NCBI RefSeq assembly: GCF_027579695.1
Contig: NC_083572.1
Span: forward strand, 17,832,421 to 17,896,420
Direction of reading: 5' to 3'
DNA: 64,000 nucleotides
Source: Neoarius graeffei
Lineage: Eukaryota; Chordata; Actinopteri; Siluriformes; Ariidae
In this document: one piece after another, positions 24,601 to 35,700 of the stretch
Position numbering within the stretch: the first letter of the stretch is position 1
Layout of the letters: each line of letters opens with the position of its first letter
Notes under the pieces: model-generated
The model's database searches: none
Told to the model about the DNA's origin: nothing
The model's input: only the letters and a program-made list of their open reading frames with translations
Program-made: the position numbers and the translations under genes

Positions 24601-26787
24601 ACCCTGCCATGCACACCCTTGTTGTTCAGTGTTCTCCTGATGGTGGACTATTGAACATTAACATTAGCCAACGTGAGAGAGGCCTTCAGCTGCTTAGAAG
24701 TTACCCTGGGGTCCTTTGTGACCTCGCCGACTATTACACACCTTGCTTTTGGAGTGATCTTTGTCGGTCGACCACTCCTGAGGAGGGTAACAATGGTCTT
24801 GAATTTCCTCCATTTGTACACAATCTGTCTGACTGGATTGGTGGAGTCCAAACTCTTTAGAGATGGTTTTGTAACCTTTTCCAGCCTGATGAGCATCAAC
24901 AACACTTTTTTTTTCTGAGGTCCTCAGAAATAACCTTTATTCGTGCCATGATACACTTCCACAAACATGTGTTGTGAAGATCAGACTTTGATAGATCCCT
25001 GTTCTTTAAATAAAACAGGGTGCCCACTCACACCTGATTGTCATCCCATTGATTGAAAACACCTGACTCTAATTTCACCTTCAAATTAACTGCTAATCCT
25101 AGAGGTTCACATACTTTTGCCACTCACAGATGTGTAATACTGGATCATTTTCCTCAATAAATAAATGACCAAGTATAATATTTTTGTCTCATTTGTTTAA
25201 CTGGGTTCTCTTTATCTACTTTTAGGACTTGTGTGAAAATCTGATGATGTTTTAGGTCATATTTATGCAGAAATATAGAAAATTCTAAAGGGTTCACAAA
25301 CTTTCAAGCACCACTGTACATGCATGCATGCATGCATGCATACATACAGTACCAGTCAAAAGTTTGGACACACACCTTCTAATTCAATGGTTTTTCTTCA
25401 TTTTTATTAATTAAAAGACACTTCATGTCTTAAAGTAATGATGGATGTCGTTTCTCTTTACTTAGTTGAGCGGTTCTTGACATAAGAATTTGGTGCACAA
25501 ATTTTCAAATCAACGCAAGGTCAAAAATATACCCACAGCACACCTAATATTTGGTTAAATGTTCGTTAGCAAGTTTAACCTTGATCAAGTGGTTTTGGTA
25601 GCCATTAACAAGCTTCTGGGAGAATCAGAACTGGGTGATATACCTGAAAAATGTGTCACAATAAAATATTTCATTTTCATCTATGTTGATAATTATTGAT
25701 AATTTTAAGACCTATTTTTAATAATTACCATGAGAAAAAAGGTTGAATTTAACCACTGTATTTTGAATTTAAACAACTTGCATTTATCAACAATTTCCTC
25801 ATTGTCTGCAGTGTTTCCTCACACATAGACTTTACTTGGGTGTACCACCCAGGAATATTAATGGCTGCCAAAATATATTTGGCAACCCCTTTTAGCAAAT
25901 AAGTATGAAGAATGTTCTGTGAGGGTTCTGGATGCAGTGCTGTCTGAGGGATCAGAGATCACAGGTATTCAGCTTAGGCTTGCGCCCTTTCCCTACCGAA
26001 ATTCCTCCAGATTCCTTGAATCATTTAATGATATTATGCACCACAGAGGGTGATGTATCCAAATCCCTTCATATCCCTTTGAGGCACCTTGTTTTTAAAC
26101 ATTTCAATAATTTCCCCCATGCATTTGTTGACAAACTGGAGATCCTTGGCCCATCTTTGCTCCTCAAAGACTAGGCATTTCCTGGATGTTGATTTTGTAC
26201 CAAATCATGATTTACAATCACCTCTACCTGAATCTACCAGCTGTAGTCAATCGTGATAATTAATAAAGTTAAGAGGCCTTGGCAAGTTGACATTTTAGAA
26301 CTTTCAGCACTGCTGAATTAATAAGGTCATTGGCTGTGTGTGTATTTTTGACCTTGTGAATGAATGCCGAATGAATTAACACTTGTGCACATAAATAAAT
26401 AAATAAAGAGGGTTTTGTACAATCATCCTGCCACAGAAAAAGAACATTTCAAAGAAATTACCATGACATTCATGTCCATGTATATGAACTTCTGACCACA
26501 ACTGTACATAGGCTGGCTAGTTTCAGGAAGGAAAGTATAGTTTCACTGGAACATAGCCCAAGTGAACTCCTGTGTTATCATTTTAAAAAATAATTATCCT
26601 TTTCTCATGCTAGAGCCCATCTACTCTGGAAGAAGAGAAGCAGTACAATCCGTTTTTGAGGAGCCATGCTTTGGACCTTCACCATGCTCTGGGCCTGCAG
26701 CAGAACCAAGATGAGGATTGGACTTCGTATAGGGCCCGAGTTTTAGAGGAGCTACGCAGACGAAAGGACATTTACATGGGCCGATAA
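15687..26787 (+). CDS. pnkd: PNKD metallo-beta-lactamase-fold protein, nine exons
   Basis: Coding exons are 15687-15850, 19182-19297, 19996-20108, 20328-20386, 20646-20738, 20890-21056, 23233-23319, 23530-23645 and 26614-26787. All have GT-AG junctions and compatible phases, giving 362 residues (human long form about 385). PNKD is a glyoxalase-II-like hydrolase paralogue whose human mutations cause paroxysmal nonkinesigenic dyskinesia; its exact substrate is debated. Residues 7-24 are a hydrophobic N-terminal anchor followed by an arginine-rich stretch. The zinc site is complete: THKHWDH (H148, H150, D152, H153), TPGHTVGH (H206), SGDLLF (D230) and PGHEYA (H268). The start at 15687 is chosen because exon 1 splices in phase into [11 protein letters not shown], as in vertebrate PNKD. 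catip follows 6 kb downstream. Confidence 0.93.
15953..15992. repeat. (TTAGA)n microsatellite in pnkd intron 1
   Basis: Pentamer repeats lie about 100 bases after the exon 1 donor. Confidence 0.8.
16352..16571. repeat. Foldback repeat in pnkd intron 1
   Basis: Two nearly perfect inverted arms of about 85-90 bases, beginning TTTGGTGACTGACCCCTTG, are separated by about 45 bases. Only small differences separate the arms. It is probably a foldback MITE. No clear target duplication was assigned. Confidence 0.8.
16891..17486 (-). mobile_element. RTE-like LINE 3' fragment
   Basis: The minus strand encodes the C-terminal end of an ORF2 protein ([20 protein letters not shown], ...[11 protein letters not shown]), typical of RTE-like fish LINEs. 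A 14-bp duplication, ACCTCAGTTCAAGT, flanks the fragment (16877-16890 and 17487-17500), so it is a 5'-truncated retroposition event in pnkd intron 1. Confidence 0.8.
17631..18638. mobile_element. Non-autonomous TTAA-target DNA transposon
   Basis: TTAA flanks both sides (17627-17630 and 18639-18642). The ends are inverted repeats: AGGGAACTGAAG at the left, and AGGGGAACTGAAGG when the right end is reversed. TTAA targets point to Kolobok- or piggyBac-type transposition. No transposase frame is present in its 1.0 kb. Confidence 0.75.
21312..21541 (+). mobile_element. LINE reverse-transcriptase fragment
   Basis: Translation gives [19 protein letters not shown], then VPQGSVL, a TGA in place of the usual glycine codon, [14 protein letters not shown] and a degenerate catalytic box ending ADD. 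This is the palm domain of a non-LTR reverse transcriptase, inactivated, in pnkd intron 6. A TAA-type microsatellite (about 21536-21562) follows. Confidence 0.8.
21575..21944 (+). mobile_element. tRNA-derived SINE in pnkd intron 6
   Basis: This is a full-length copy with the 12-bp duplication AGGTTCAATTTA (21563-21574 and 21945-21956). The DNA from 21957 to 22487 is a further repeat-like stretch (starting TATATAGCGCCTTTC), without a gene. Confidence 0.92.
22488..22722. mobile_element. Solo end of the CAACCCCGATTCC Tc1 family
   Basis: It starts after TA with CAACCCCGATTCCAAAAAAG and runs through the noncoding 5' flank of that family, breaking off near AAAAGTTAAA. No transposase is present. 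Confidence 0.85.
23707..25316 (-). mobile_element. Tc1-like transposon in pnkd intron 8
   Basis: The 1610-bp element lies between TA dinucleotides (23705-23706, 25317-25318). Its terminal repeats CAGTGGTGCTTGAAAGTTTG and its complement are nearly perfect, and the inverted homology extends beyond 100 bases. It belongs to a different Tc1 family from those with CAACCCCG ends. Confidence 0.95.
23886..24949 (-). pseudogene. Tc1-like transposase, frameshifted N-terminus
   Basis: The minus-strand frame starts at ATG 24949. A run of A/T at 24906-24915 shifts the reading frame early in the helix-turn-helix. A TAG at about 24648 (after VNVQ) interrupts it, just before the [15 protein letters not shown] block. 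Downstream, 242 codons are open with the catalytic residues in [22 protein letters not shown] and [12 protein letters not shown]. The glycine-rich [11 protein letters not shown] block is intact. It is inactive as it stands, but the catalytic half is undamaged. Confidence 0.9.
25345..26504. mobile_element. Mosaic of decayed Tc1-like remnants
   Basis: The left end CAGTACCAGTCAAAAGTTTG is a Tc1-type terminus. From 25484 the sequence matches a second family whose end CTTCTGACCACAACTG closes the block at 26504 (TA follows). That second family recurs at 53452-55279. Transposase-like DNA at 25940-26170 is shattered by frameshifts. It lies in pnkd intron 8, next to the better preserved copy. Confidence 0.6.
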
Positions 26788-27087
26788 GTGCTTAGATTTG
26801 GAGGAAGAAACCAATATAAACCATTCCAGTTGGCCCTGTTGTATTGCAACATAAGGAGCTCACACACAGAAATGTAGACTGTGAAGTGTAGATTGCACAC
26901 TGATACTAAGCTGTATATGGGCATTATTAGGATGCAGATGGTTGAACACTGAGGCTAGGATGACTATGTAGGAGGGGTTCCCCCCCAGGCTTTGTAGAGT
27001 GATTTCTATTCTAACCTAGATTAGTTCTTATATTTAAAATATATAAAAACGTAAGCATACCTAGCTCTGCACAGAACAGTACTGTTT

Positions 27088-27093
27088 ATTAAA
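27088..27093 (+). terminator. Probable pnkd poly(A) signal
   Basis: This ATTAAA hexamer lies about 300 bases after the pnkd stop codon and is the first recognisable polyadenylation signal downstream. Confidence 0.4.
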
Positions 27094-27555
27094 GCTTCCA
27101 TATGAACTGATTTGTATATCTAGTAGGCACTTTGCATTATGTATTCCTACCTTATACCTATGTTTACACACCATTTCATTAGGTATACATACACTCTAGA
27201 GCCACTTTGTACATCTGTTATGCACAGTTGGTTGGACCCCCACCCATCCAACCAACCAGAGAGACCACTACCGCCCAGATACTATTTGGATAGTGGACCA
27301 TTCTTTACACAGGAGTTACATGACCAACAAGGCTAGTTATCAGTGTAATGAAATAATATTAATGGATTATAAAGAGATGTTCATATAATATGTCAGGAAG
27401 GAGTCTCCAGTGTCACCATGTTCTAACAATGAACTTTTTCACCATGGGAAAGTCTTCAGGATGGGGGACTGTGATGTTCCCATAGTCTTCCATTTCCAGT
27501 GATGTGCAGATGAAGAATTGCACATAGGAGTAAATTAGCTACAATAAGTAGACTT

Positions 27556-28005
27556 TATAGTCAAAGGTATGTGGATACTTGAACGTCACACCTACAGTGT
27601 ATGAGCTTGTTGAATATCCCATTCCAAAACCACAGACATTAATATGGAAACCTATTTCATGAAGTTCCTGTGCTGAGGTTGCTTCCAGAGGTGGTTTGGA
27701 ACTCCGTAGTGAGTGAGTTCAGCGGCCTTGTGAGTTTGCATGGTCTACCACTTTGTGGTGGAGTTGTTTGCTATTAGATTTTCACAATAATAGTGCTTAA
27801 AACAGACCGGGACAGATCTCGCAAGACAGGAACTTCATAAACTAACTTGTGACAAATGTGGCATCTTGTGACAGTGCTATGTTTACAGTCACTGAGCTTT
27901 TAAGTATGACATATTTTACTGCCAGTGTTCGTTTGTGGAGATTGCATGGCTATGGGGTTGATTTTATGCACCTGTCAGCAATGAGAGTGGCTGAAACACC
28001 ATAAC
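27556..28005. mobile_element. Non-autonomous Tc1-type remnant
   Basis: It begins near CAAAGGTATGTGGATAC and holds CATCCCATTCCAAAACCA and ATGGAGTT-type pieces typical of the family whose fuller end lies at 33836-34605. The right end is not clear. Confidence 0.45.
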
Positions 28006-28189
28006 GCAATAATGAAGAGGCTATATAGTATAACATTTACACTTGCCATAATGCACCTATTCAGTAGGTCTTGATAAAAATGCTATTGTTCCTTGCAAAG
28101 CTAAACTTAATACCGTAGCCACCATAAATGATGTACTGTAGTGATTTTTAATAATGAACCTTTTGAACAATGGTACTAGATGTACTTCC

Positions 28190-28191
<2 letters not shown>

Positions 28192-28222
<31 letters not shown>
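28192..28222. repeat. Poly-C tract
   Basis: About 31 consecutive C residues lie here, in the pnkd-catip interval. Length in assemblies is unreliable for such a run. Confidence 0.9.
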
Positions 28223-28223
<1 letters not shown>

Positions 28224-28289
28224 TGAACATTAAACTGAACAAATATGATTTTGTTTTCTCTGTGGTGTGCTTAAAAGGTGCATCGTGAC

Positions 28290-28515
28290 AGTAATAACTG
28301 ATTGGTAGAAATTGCTATAGTATGGAAGCCCATTTCTACAACCATTATAATGAGAAGGTTTCTCATAATAATGAATTTGCTCATAATTATGACTTTCTAT
28401 CTCATAGTAATGAGATCGTATCTTATAATTATGATATAGAAAATCAAATGATTTACTATCACAATTATGACTTGTAATCTCATTAAGTTCTCATAAGTTG
28501 AGATTCAGATATTAA
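28290..28515. repeat. Palindromic TCATAATTATGA-rich repeat
   Basis: Repeated short palindromes of the type CTCATAATTATGA make up this AT-rich block. Similar motifs resume at 29894-29975, so the Tc1 copy between probably inserted into one such repeat. Confidence 0.5.
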
Positions 28516-28518
28516 GTA

Positions 28519-29388
28519 CAACCCCGTTTCAGAAAAATTGTGAAATGTAAATAAAAATAGAATGCTATTTTCAAATCATTCAAGCCCTGTATTTCATTGA
28601 AAATGGTACAAAGACAAAAAAAAAAGTTAAACGTGAGAAATCTTTTTTTTTTTAAATATAAACAGCAACATGTTTCAAAAAAAGTTAGGACAGGGCAACA
28701 AAAGACTGGAAAAGTTGTGTAATGTTAAAAAGAAATTAGGTTAATTGGCAGCAAGTAATTAACATCTTTGGGTATAAAAAGAGTATCCTAGAGAGGCGGA
28801 GTCTCTCAGAAATAAAGATAGGGAGAGGTTCACTGCTCTGTGAAAGAATATGAGGGCAAATAGTGCAACAATTTAAGAGTAACATTCCTCAGTGTAAAAT
28901 TGCAAAGAATTTGGGGATCACTTCATCTATGGTACATGTCATTAAAAGATTCAGAGAATCTGGAGAAATCTCTGTAAGCGAGGGACAAGGCCAAAAACCA
29001 ATATTGGACGCCTGTGATCTTCAGGCACTCAGGAGACACTGCATTAAAAATCGACACAATTCCATGACGTGGGCTCAGGAACATTTCCGAAAACCAACGT
29101 CTGTGAACACGGTTTGCCACTGCATCCATAAGTTCAAAAACCATATATAAACAATATCCAGAAACACTGCCACCTTCTCGGGGCCTGCACTCTTTTATGA
29201 TGGACTTGAGGCTAAGTGGAAAACTGTCCTGTGGTCTGACATTGAAATTATTTTTGGAACTCATTGAAATCACTGCATCCTCTGGGCTAAAGAAGACAGG
29301 GACCATCCAGCTTGTTATCAGCACACGGTTCAAAAACCAGCATCTTACATGGGTAGGTTGCACATCTAGGAAGGCACCATTAATGCTG

Positions 29389-29447
<59 letters not shown>

Positions 29448-29893
29448 GGTTTTGGAGCAACATACTGCCATCCATAGGAAAACATTTTCAGGGATTTATT
29501 TCAGCAAGACAATGCCAAACCACGTTCTGCACATATTATTAAAACTGCATGACTCTGTAGTAAAAGAGTCCTGGTGCTAAACTGACCTGCCTGCAGTCCA
29601 GGCCTGTCTCGCATTTAAAACATTTGGTGTATTATGGAGCACAAAATACAACAAAAGGAGCCCCTGAACTGTTGAGCAAATTAAATTGTATATCAGGCAA
29701 GAGTGGGACAACATTTCACTTTCAAAAACTACAGCAGTTTGTCTCTTCAGTTCCCAAACGTTTACAGAGTGTTATTAAAAGTAGAGGTCCCAACTTTTTT
29801 GAAATGTGTTGCTAAGATCAAATTCAAAATGAGCATTTTTATTTATGTTTTGCACAGCATCCCAACTTAAAAAAACAAAGAAAAAAACTGGGT
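28519..29893 (+). pseudogene. Decayed Tc1-like element and transposase
   Basis: The left end CAACCCCGTTTCAG and the right end AACTGGGTT are weak inverted repeats next to TA. The frame 28863-29150 keeps the DNA-binding half: IPQCKIAKNLGITSSMVHVI, RFRESGEISVSEGQGQ, ALRRHC. The catalytic half is reduced to fragments, is interrupted by an (AT)n run at 29394-29440, and ends with FVSSVPKRLQSVIKSRG. It is related to the CAACCCCGATTCC family but much older. Confidence 0.8.
29394..29447. repeat. (AT)n microsatellite within the Tc1 remnant
   Basis: Over 20 AT units split the transposase remnant. Confidence 0.9.
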
Positions 29894-30076
29894 TTATAAT
29901 AATTTTGAGAAAATGTTATCATTATTATAAAATAGCATGTCATCATTATGGCACAAATCAGTTATGACATAGTATCATTGTAATCAGGGGTGTTAGAAGC
30001 ATTTTTAATGTGTGTGTGTGGGTGGGGGGCACTGGTGGGGGGGGGTATGTTCCTTTGTTCGTGCTATGAAACACTT

Positions 30077-30525
30077 CCACTGCCTGCAAAGTCTGGGGCG
30101 CCTGGGCCCTCCCCTGGCCGAGCCGGGGGCCTCCAGAGCCGGGCTTGGGCCTGTTGTATAAAAGCCACCCGAGTGGAGCCCCGCGGGGAATAGCGTCCCC
30201 TGGCCGGGTTGCTGAGCGGGCCTTCCCGGCGCTGGTTCCCTGGGGAGAGGTCAGAGGCACCTGCCTGCAAAGTCTGGGGCGCCTGGGCCCTCCCCTGGCC
30301 GAGCCGGGGGCCTCCAGAACCGGGCTGGAGCCCTGTATAAAAAACGAAACCTAAGCGGAGCCCCGCGGCTCGCCTCGGGGCGAATAACGCCGCTAGGCGT
30401 GGTGCTAGCGCGCCCTGCCCACGCTGGTTCTCTGGGGAGAGGTCAGAGGCATCTGCCTGTGAAGTTTGGGGCGCCTGGGACCTCCCCTGGCCGCGCTACG
30501 GGCCTCCAAAGTCGGGCTGGAGCCT
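30077..30525. repeat. GC-rich tandem repeat with TATA boxes
   Basis: Two complete units of about 185 bases and a partial third share the core GGCGCCTGGGCCCTCCCCTG and GGGGCCTCCAG. The two full units each carry a TATAAAA box about 75-80 bases after the start (TGTATAAAAGCC and TGTATAAAAAACG), followed by GGAGCCCCGCGG. Such tandem promoter-like monomers are reminiscent of the 5' ends of some retrotransposons. No downstream coding frame was found. Confidence 0.65.
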
Positions 30526-31168
30526 CCTTTGTTTTACCATGGGCGTCAGGCAGGAAAATTGACAAAGTCCCACACTCAGTTTTACCATGGGCGTCAGGCT
30601 GAAAAAAAAAAAAAAGACAAAGTCCCACTCTCAGTTTTACCATGGGCGTCAGGCAGAAAAATGACAAAGTCCCACAGTTCAGAAAAATGGCAAAGTCCCA
30701 CACTCAGTTTTACCATGGGCGTCAGGCAGGAAAATTGGCAAAGTCCCACTCTCAGTTTTACCATGGGTGTCAGGCAGAAAAATGACAAAGTCCCACACTC
30801 AGTTTTACCATGGGCTCCAGGCGGAAAAATGACAAAGTCCCACAGTTCAGAAAAATGACAAAGTCCCACTCTCAGTTTTACCATGGGCATCAGGCTGAAA
30901 AAAAAATGACAGATTTAGTTTTACCATGGGCATCAGGCTGAAAAAAATGACAAAGTCCCACTCTCAGTTTTACCATGGGCGTCAGGCTGAAAAAAATGAC
31001 AAAGTCCCACTCTCAGTTTTACCATGGGCGTCAGGCTGAAAAAAATGGCAAAGTCCCACAGTTCAGAAAAATGGCAAAGTCCCACTCTCAGTATTACCAT
31101 GGGCGTCAGGCAGAAAAATGACAAAGTCCCACAGTTCAGAAAAATGGCAAAGTCCCACACTCAGTTTT
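30526..31168. repeat. Minisatellite of about 48-base units
   Basis: At least twelve units share the core TTTTACCATGGGCGTCAGGC, then an A-rich spacer and GACAAAGTCCCAC. Unit length varies through the A-run and through extra 'AGTTCAGAAAAATGGCAAAG' half units. It directly follows the GC-rich tandem units. ORFs on both strands are periodic repeats and not genes. Confidence 0.9.
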
Positions 31169-31182
31169 ACCATATAGCATAC

Positions 31183-32340
31183 TTTACGACTTTATAATTG
31201 TTTTGTTTTCTTGAGATCTCGAATTAGTTGTGTTGTTTTCTCGAGATCCTGAATTAATTAGAGTGGGGTAATACGCCCCCGGCCTGTTTTACCCAAAATA
31301 ACCACCAGATGGCGCAAAGTTACATTTCTATTGTTGCTATGGACTGGCTTGACAATGGGGATATACAAATATCCACTGTGGATCGCATATCAGCAACGCA
31401 GCGGAGAGAAATCAAATTTCATGGTGATATAATTTTCAGATATCAGTAAAACTGTATTTAGATAGCTGCTATTTCGTCAGATATCACAGCTGTGTATGTG
31501 GTATGAGTAGACAAGTCAGTACGTTAAAAAAATACATTAGGTATAAAAAGTTGAATCACATTTTGAAAGTAAGACCCTTTTTTGTAAAAGTGTAGTCTGT
31601 GGGGTAAAACACAGACAATTACCCCTTAATGGCGGGGTAAATGGCCCCCAGGGGGCATCATTTCCTTTTATCATAATTACTGTATTTCATACATTTCTGA
31701 ATAGCAGATACATAGTTTTTAATAACATCTCACTTACCTGGTTGAGTAAAGCAAGTAATTTGAACTTAATATTAAAAATAATTGAAATAAAAAAAAATTG
31801 AAATTAAAATGCAAAATATAATAAAATAATGCATCTATTCATTAACTCAGGGATATTTTCTTGTTTCTTTCACATTATAGGCTTAAGTAAACACTTTTGC
31901 TATCCAAACAGCTTTTTCTGAGTGAGGGGGCCTATTGCCCCACCCCAGGGGGCCTTTTACCCCACTGGGGGGGTAAAAGGCCCCCTTGGCACAATGTTTA
32001 TTTTTGTTTAAAAAAAAAAAAGTATTAACTTTAGGCAAACTTTAGGTGGCATTATTGTTCATGTCACTGTTGTCAAATATGATTAAAACTAAACACATGG
32101 TTCATTTCAACTTGGAGAAAAACTGAATTTTCCTTAAGGGGGGCTTTTTCACCCACTCTACTCTATGTCGTTATCTCGGGATAACAAGGTGAATACAAAA
32201 AGATTATATCCCGAGATAACGACATAATTAATTCAGGATCTCGAGAAAACAACACAACTAATTCGAGATCTCGAGAAAACAAAACGAGGCCCTTCATATA
32301 ATCTTTTTTTTTAATTCACCTTGTTATCCCGAGATAACGA
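31183..32340. mobile_element. Nested foldback elements before catip
   Basis: Outer inverted arms of about 65 bases (around 31190-31260 and 32220-32290; core GAATTAGTTGTGTTGTTTTC) enclose an inner element at 31261-32158. The inner ends are inverted repeats (GAGTGGGGTAATACGCCCCC and, reversed, GAGTGGGTGAAAAAGCCCCC) beside TA. A further inverted pair around CGTTATCTCGGGATAACAAG lies at about 32169-32195 and 32314-32339. No coding capacity. Confidence 0.65.
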
Positions 32341-32399
32341 CAGAAACGGCGCTGGGTGTACTAATATTTTATGTTAAATGTGGGCGGGTCCAAATGAAG

Positions 32400-32757
32400 A
32401 ATTATGAAATGTGAAGGGGACACGCCCCCTTCACATTCAATGGTGGCGACGCCCACCATTGAATGAGGGTCTTTTTTTTTTTTAAATGAGGGTCATGAGA
32501 TACGTTCTCGTTATTATGACGTACTATGTGACGTAAACGGGCTTCTGAATTCTGGAAGTGTGCTTGTGGTTGTATTCCTCCGTGAATTCGGTAAAAACAA
32601 CATCAACGTTATACCTGTTTATGGCTTACATAATATTATAATCTACTTATTAATGCATTCTGCCCTACAGTACAGTCAAACTCGCTGTTGTGGATTTAAT
32701 TGTAAACTTATCCTTTGCCCACCTACAAACAGGTTTACTATTTGACCCATCGTCGCC
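32400..32757 (+). promoter_or_regulatory. Probable catip upstream region
   Basis: Two adjacent short hairpins lie at about 32409-32437 (arms ATGTGAAGGGG) and 32436-32466 (arms ATTCAATGGTGG). Two CRE-like TGACGTA elements follow at about 32517 and 32529. The sequence GTCGCCATGGAGAC across the start codon has one perfect half of an RFX X-box (GTCGCC) and a weak second half. Promoter function is inference from position. Confidence 0.3.
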
Positions 32758-35700
32758 ATGGAGACCAAGGACGCGAGTGAGTTTGGGAAATGAACGCAAC
32801 ATCTTAGCAACTTTTATGATCGTTTGGTTTGTATTTCATCAATTAACGGTATTTTTTGGAGCTTTCTCAAACCTGCTGTTTTGTAAATGTAGCTAGTTTG
32901 TTAAATCTTAGCACACAACCAATGGAGCTAGCTGAAATAGGATCTGTTTACATCAGTATAGTTGATTCAGACGTATTGTTCTCTGTTTAAACTGAAAGAT
33001 ATGAAGGAAACTGCAGAGCTGCACGAAAAGACAGAAGAACTAAAAGCCTCGAACAAAGCATTAGAGTTTCTTTCCAGTATCGGTAAGTGACTTCTAATCA
33101 ACATCATCATCAGTATACTTTAACCCCAGAATCATATCAACGCTTTATGAGATGGTCCTTTATCAGAGCTACCTGTTCTGGGATCAGTGATCAGTAGTAC
33201 CAGTCTGAAACAGTTACCATCTGGTAATGACAGAAGATCTGTACTCTAGTCTTACCACTAGAGTCTGACTTTTCGCCTGCTCCAGTGTCTTGTCTTTACT
33301 TTATTATTAGTTGCCACACTAATTAGATGCAATTTTCTCCAGTGTGCGACGATAAACACTGATAATACTAAGAAATAACGTACACACTGGCTAATGATTT
33401 CAGATTTGTGTTTTAAACTTTTTTTTTGTAGTGACACAATGTATCCAAATAACTCATCTCATTATCTCTAGCCGCTTTATCCTGTTCTACAGGGTCGCAG
33501 GCAAGCTGGAGCCTATCCCAGCTGACTTCGGGCAAAAGGCGGGGTACACCCTGGACAAGTTGCCAGGTCATCACAGGGCTGACACATAGACACAGATAAC
33601 CATTCACACTCACATTCACACCTACGGTCAATTTAGAGTCGCCAGTTAACCTACCCTGCATGTCTTTGGACTGCGGGGGAAACCGGAGCACCCAGAGGAA
33701 ACCCACGCGGACACGGGAAGAACATGCAAACTCTGCACAGAAAGGCCCTCGCTGGCCACAGGGCTCGAACCCGGACCTTCTTGCTGTGAGATGACAGCGC
33801 TAACCACTACGCCACCGTGCCGCCCCTATCCAAATAACAATATAGTCAAAAGTTTCTGAACATCACACCCATATGTGCTTTTTGAACTTCATGGACCTTT
33901 ATGGGGGTGGCACGGTGGTGTAGTGGTTAGCGCTGTTGCCGCACAGCAAGAAGGTCCTGGGTTCGAGCCCAGCGGCCGACGAGGGCCTTTCTGTGTGGAG
34001 TTTGCATGTTCTGCCTGTGTCTGCGTGGGTTTCCTCCGGGTGCTCCGGTTTCCCCGATAGTCCAGAGACATGCAGGTTAGGTTAACTGGTGACTCTAAAT
34101 TGGCCATAGGTGTGAGTGTGAATGGTTGTCTGTGTCTATGTGTCAGCCCTGCGATGACCTGGCGACTTGTCCAGGGTGTACCCCGCTTCTCACCCATAGT
34201 CAGCTGGGATAGGCTCCAGCTTGCCTGCGACCCTGTAGAACAGGATAAGTGGCTACAGATAATGGATGGATGGCTGGACCTATATGGTTGTCGTGCTGGA
34301 AAAAAATATTTGGGCCAGTTAGTTTGAGTGAAGGGAAATTGTAATACAGCATACAAGTCAGTCAGTCTATGGAAATGTTACACTAAAAGTGGCCAAAAGT
34401 TTGTGAACACTTGACCATCATACTCCACTGTGGACCTTCCCCAAACTATGCAAGCCTGCACAGAATCATCAGTCCTCAATCCCTCCAACTACATTCCAAA
34501 ACTTTCCCAGAAGACTGGAGGGCTGTTATCACAACAACTCAACATTAAGGGGAAGCAATGGGATGTTCAATACGCAAGTGTCCGCATACTTTTGGCCATA
34601 TAGTGCAGACAGACATTTTATTGCTCCTGATTGAAACTGTAGTGTTATAGTTGCAGAAGGAGACCAGAGCATTTTTTTGTACAGTTTGTTATATTTTGGC
34701 AGCTTAGATTCCTGTCTTTATTGCGTCCCAGACTCATTAGAAGGTTGCGAGTTCAATCCCAAGCTGCCAATATTGGGGTCTTAACTGCTCTGGGAGCTGA
34801 CCCTGCCCTCTGACCAAAGGTTCCAAACAAGCTAGGATAAACGAACAAACAAAAGAAAAGAAATTTCACTGTACTTATTAAATGTGACAATAAATGTTGT
34901 CTTTTTCCAAACAAATATTCCACCACTAGCGTTCTGGTTTTCTAGCTTAACCAGCAGCAAGCATGTGTTTTGGTGGCCACGGTTTAGGAGCACTGAAGGG
35001 ATCGGCTGTATTTGTTTGGGTTTTGAGTTTCAAAGCAGGTTCAGCTAACTTCCATAAACTTGGCATAGGCAAAATTTTTTCAATTTATGTACATTTGAAA
35101 CTTTATATGTTAAAAAAAACCCTCTGTAATTTTCTTCTGGTAATAAGTAATAATTAAAATATATGTTAGAATAAGTTAGCACGGATTGCGGCAAATTTCT
35201 GCTCAGCGATTTTCATGACCACTCGGTGCGTGACGTCATTCAAGACAAACAAATCGCTTAAATTGAGTCCACTTCAGTTTATTTGCATTGCTGTTCGGCT
35301 TGAGTGCAGACGTGCGTTTGTGAATTTCCAAAGAAAAATCATGCCTTATTGTTGTGCAGTGAACTGTAACAACAGGACCCATTCAGGAAGATGTTTTTAC
35401 CTTTTTCCGAGAGTGGAGAAGAGGCGGAGAGAGTGGATTGCGCGTGTGAAGCGAGAGGGTTAGCAGCCAGGTAAATACGCCACTCTGTGCTCCAATCACT
35501 TTGAGGGGGGAGCATTGATTCATTTTTGAAGAATCCCCATCTGTTGGAGAGTTTAGGTGTCAGTGTTGGACAGAGAAGGCTCAAACCTGACACTGTTCCG
35601 ACAAAATTTGAACACAAAATCAAGCAGTCAAAGAAGAAATGGACCAGCAATGCTCAAGCAAAAAGGAGAAGATTGGAGGTAAATATTTTTACCTTTGCTT

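Noticed and set aside
28057-28242. Glycine-rich frame over the poly-C tract, and a similar one at 43032-43253
   Set aside because: Homopolymer translation only.
30443-31160. Array of regular repeats with similar spacing, first considered as a CRISPR-like or coding repeat array
   Set aside because: Repeats are imperfect, have no unique spacers and the host is a vertebrate. It is a minisatellite; the periodic frames are by-products.
32962-33082. Alternative catip first exon beginning at the ATG at 33001 without exon 1
   Set aside because: Not excluded, but ATG 32758 has a perfect GTGAGT donor and joins in phase to 32999, so the two-exon start is preferred.
35341-35690. THAP domain as a host gene
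   Set aside because: An in-frame stop and a frameshift break the domain, it lies in a catip intron and its flanks are inverted repeats.
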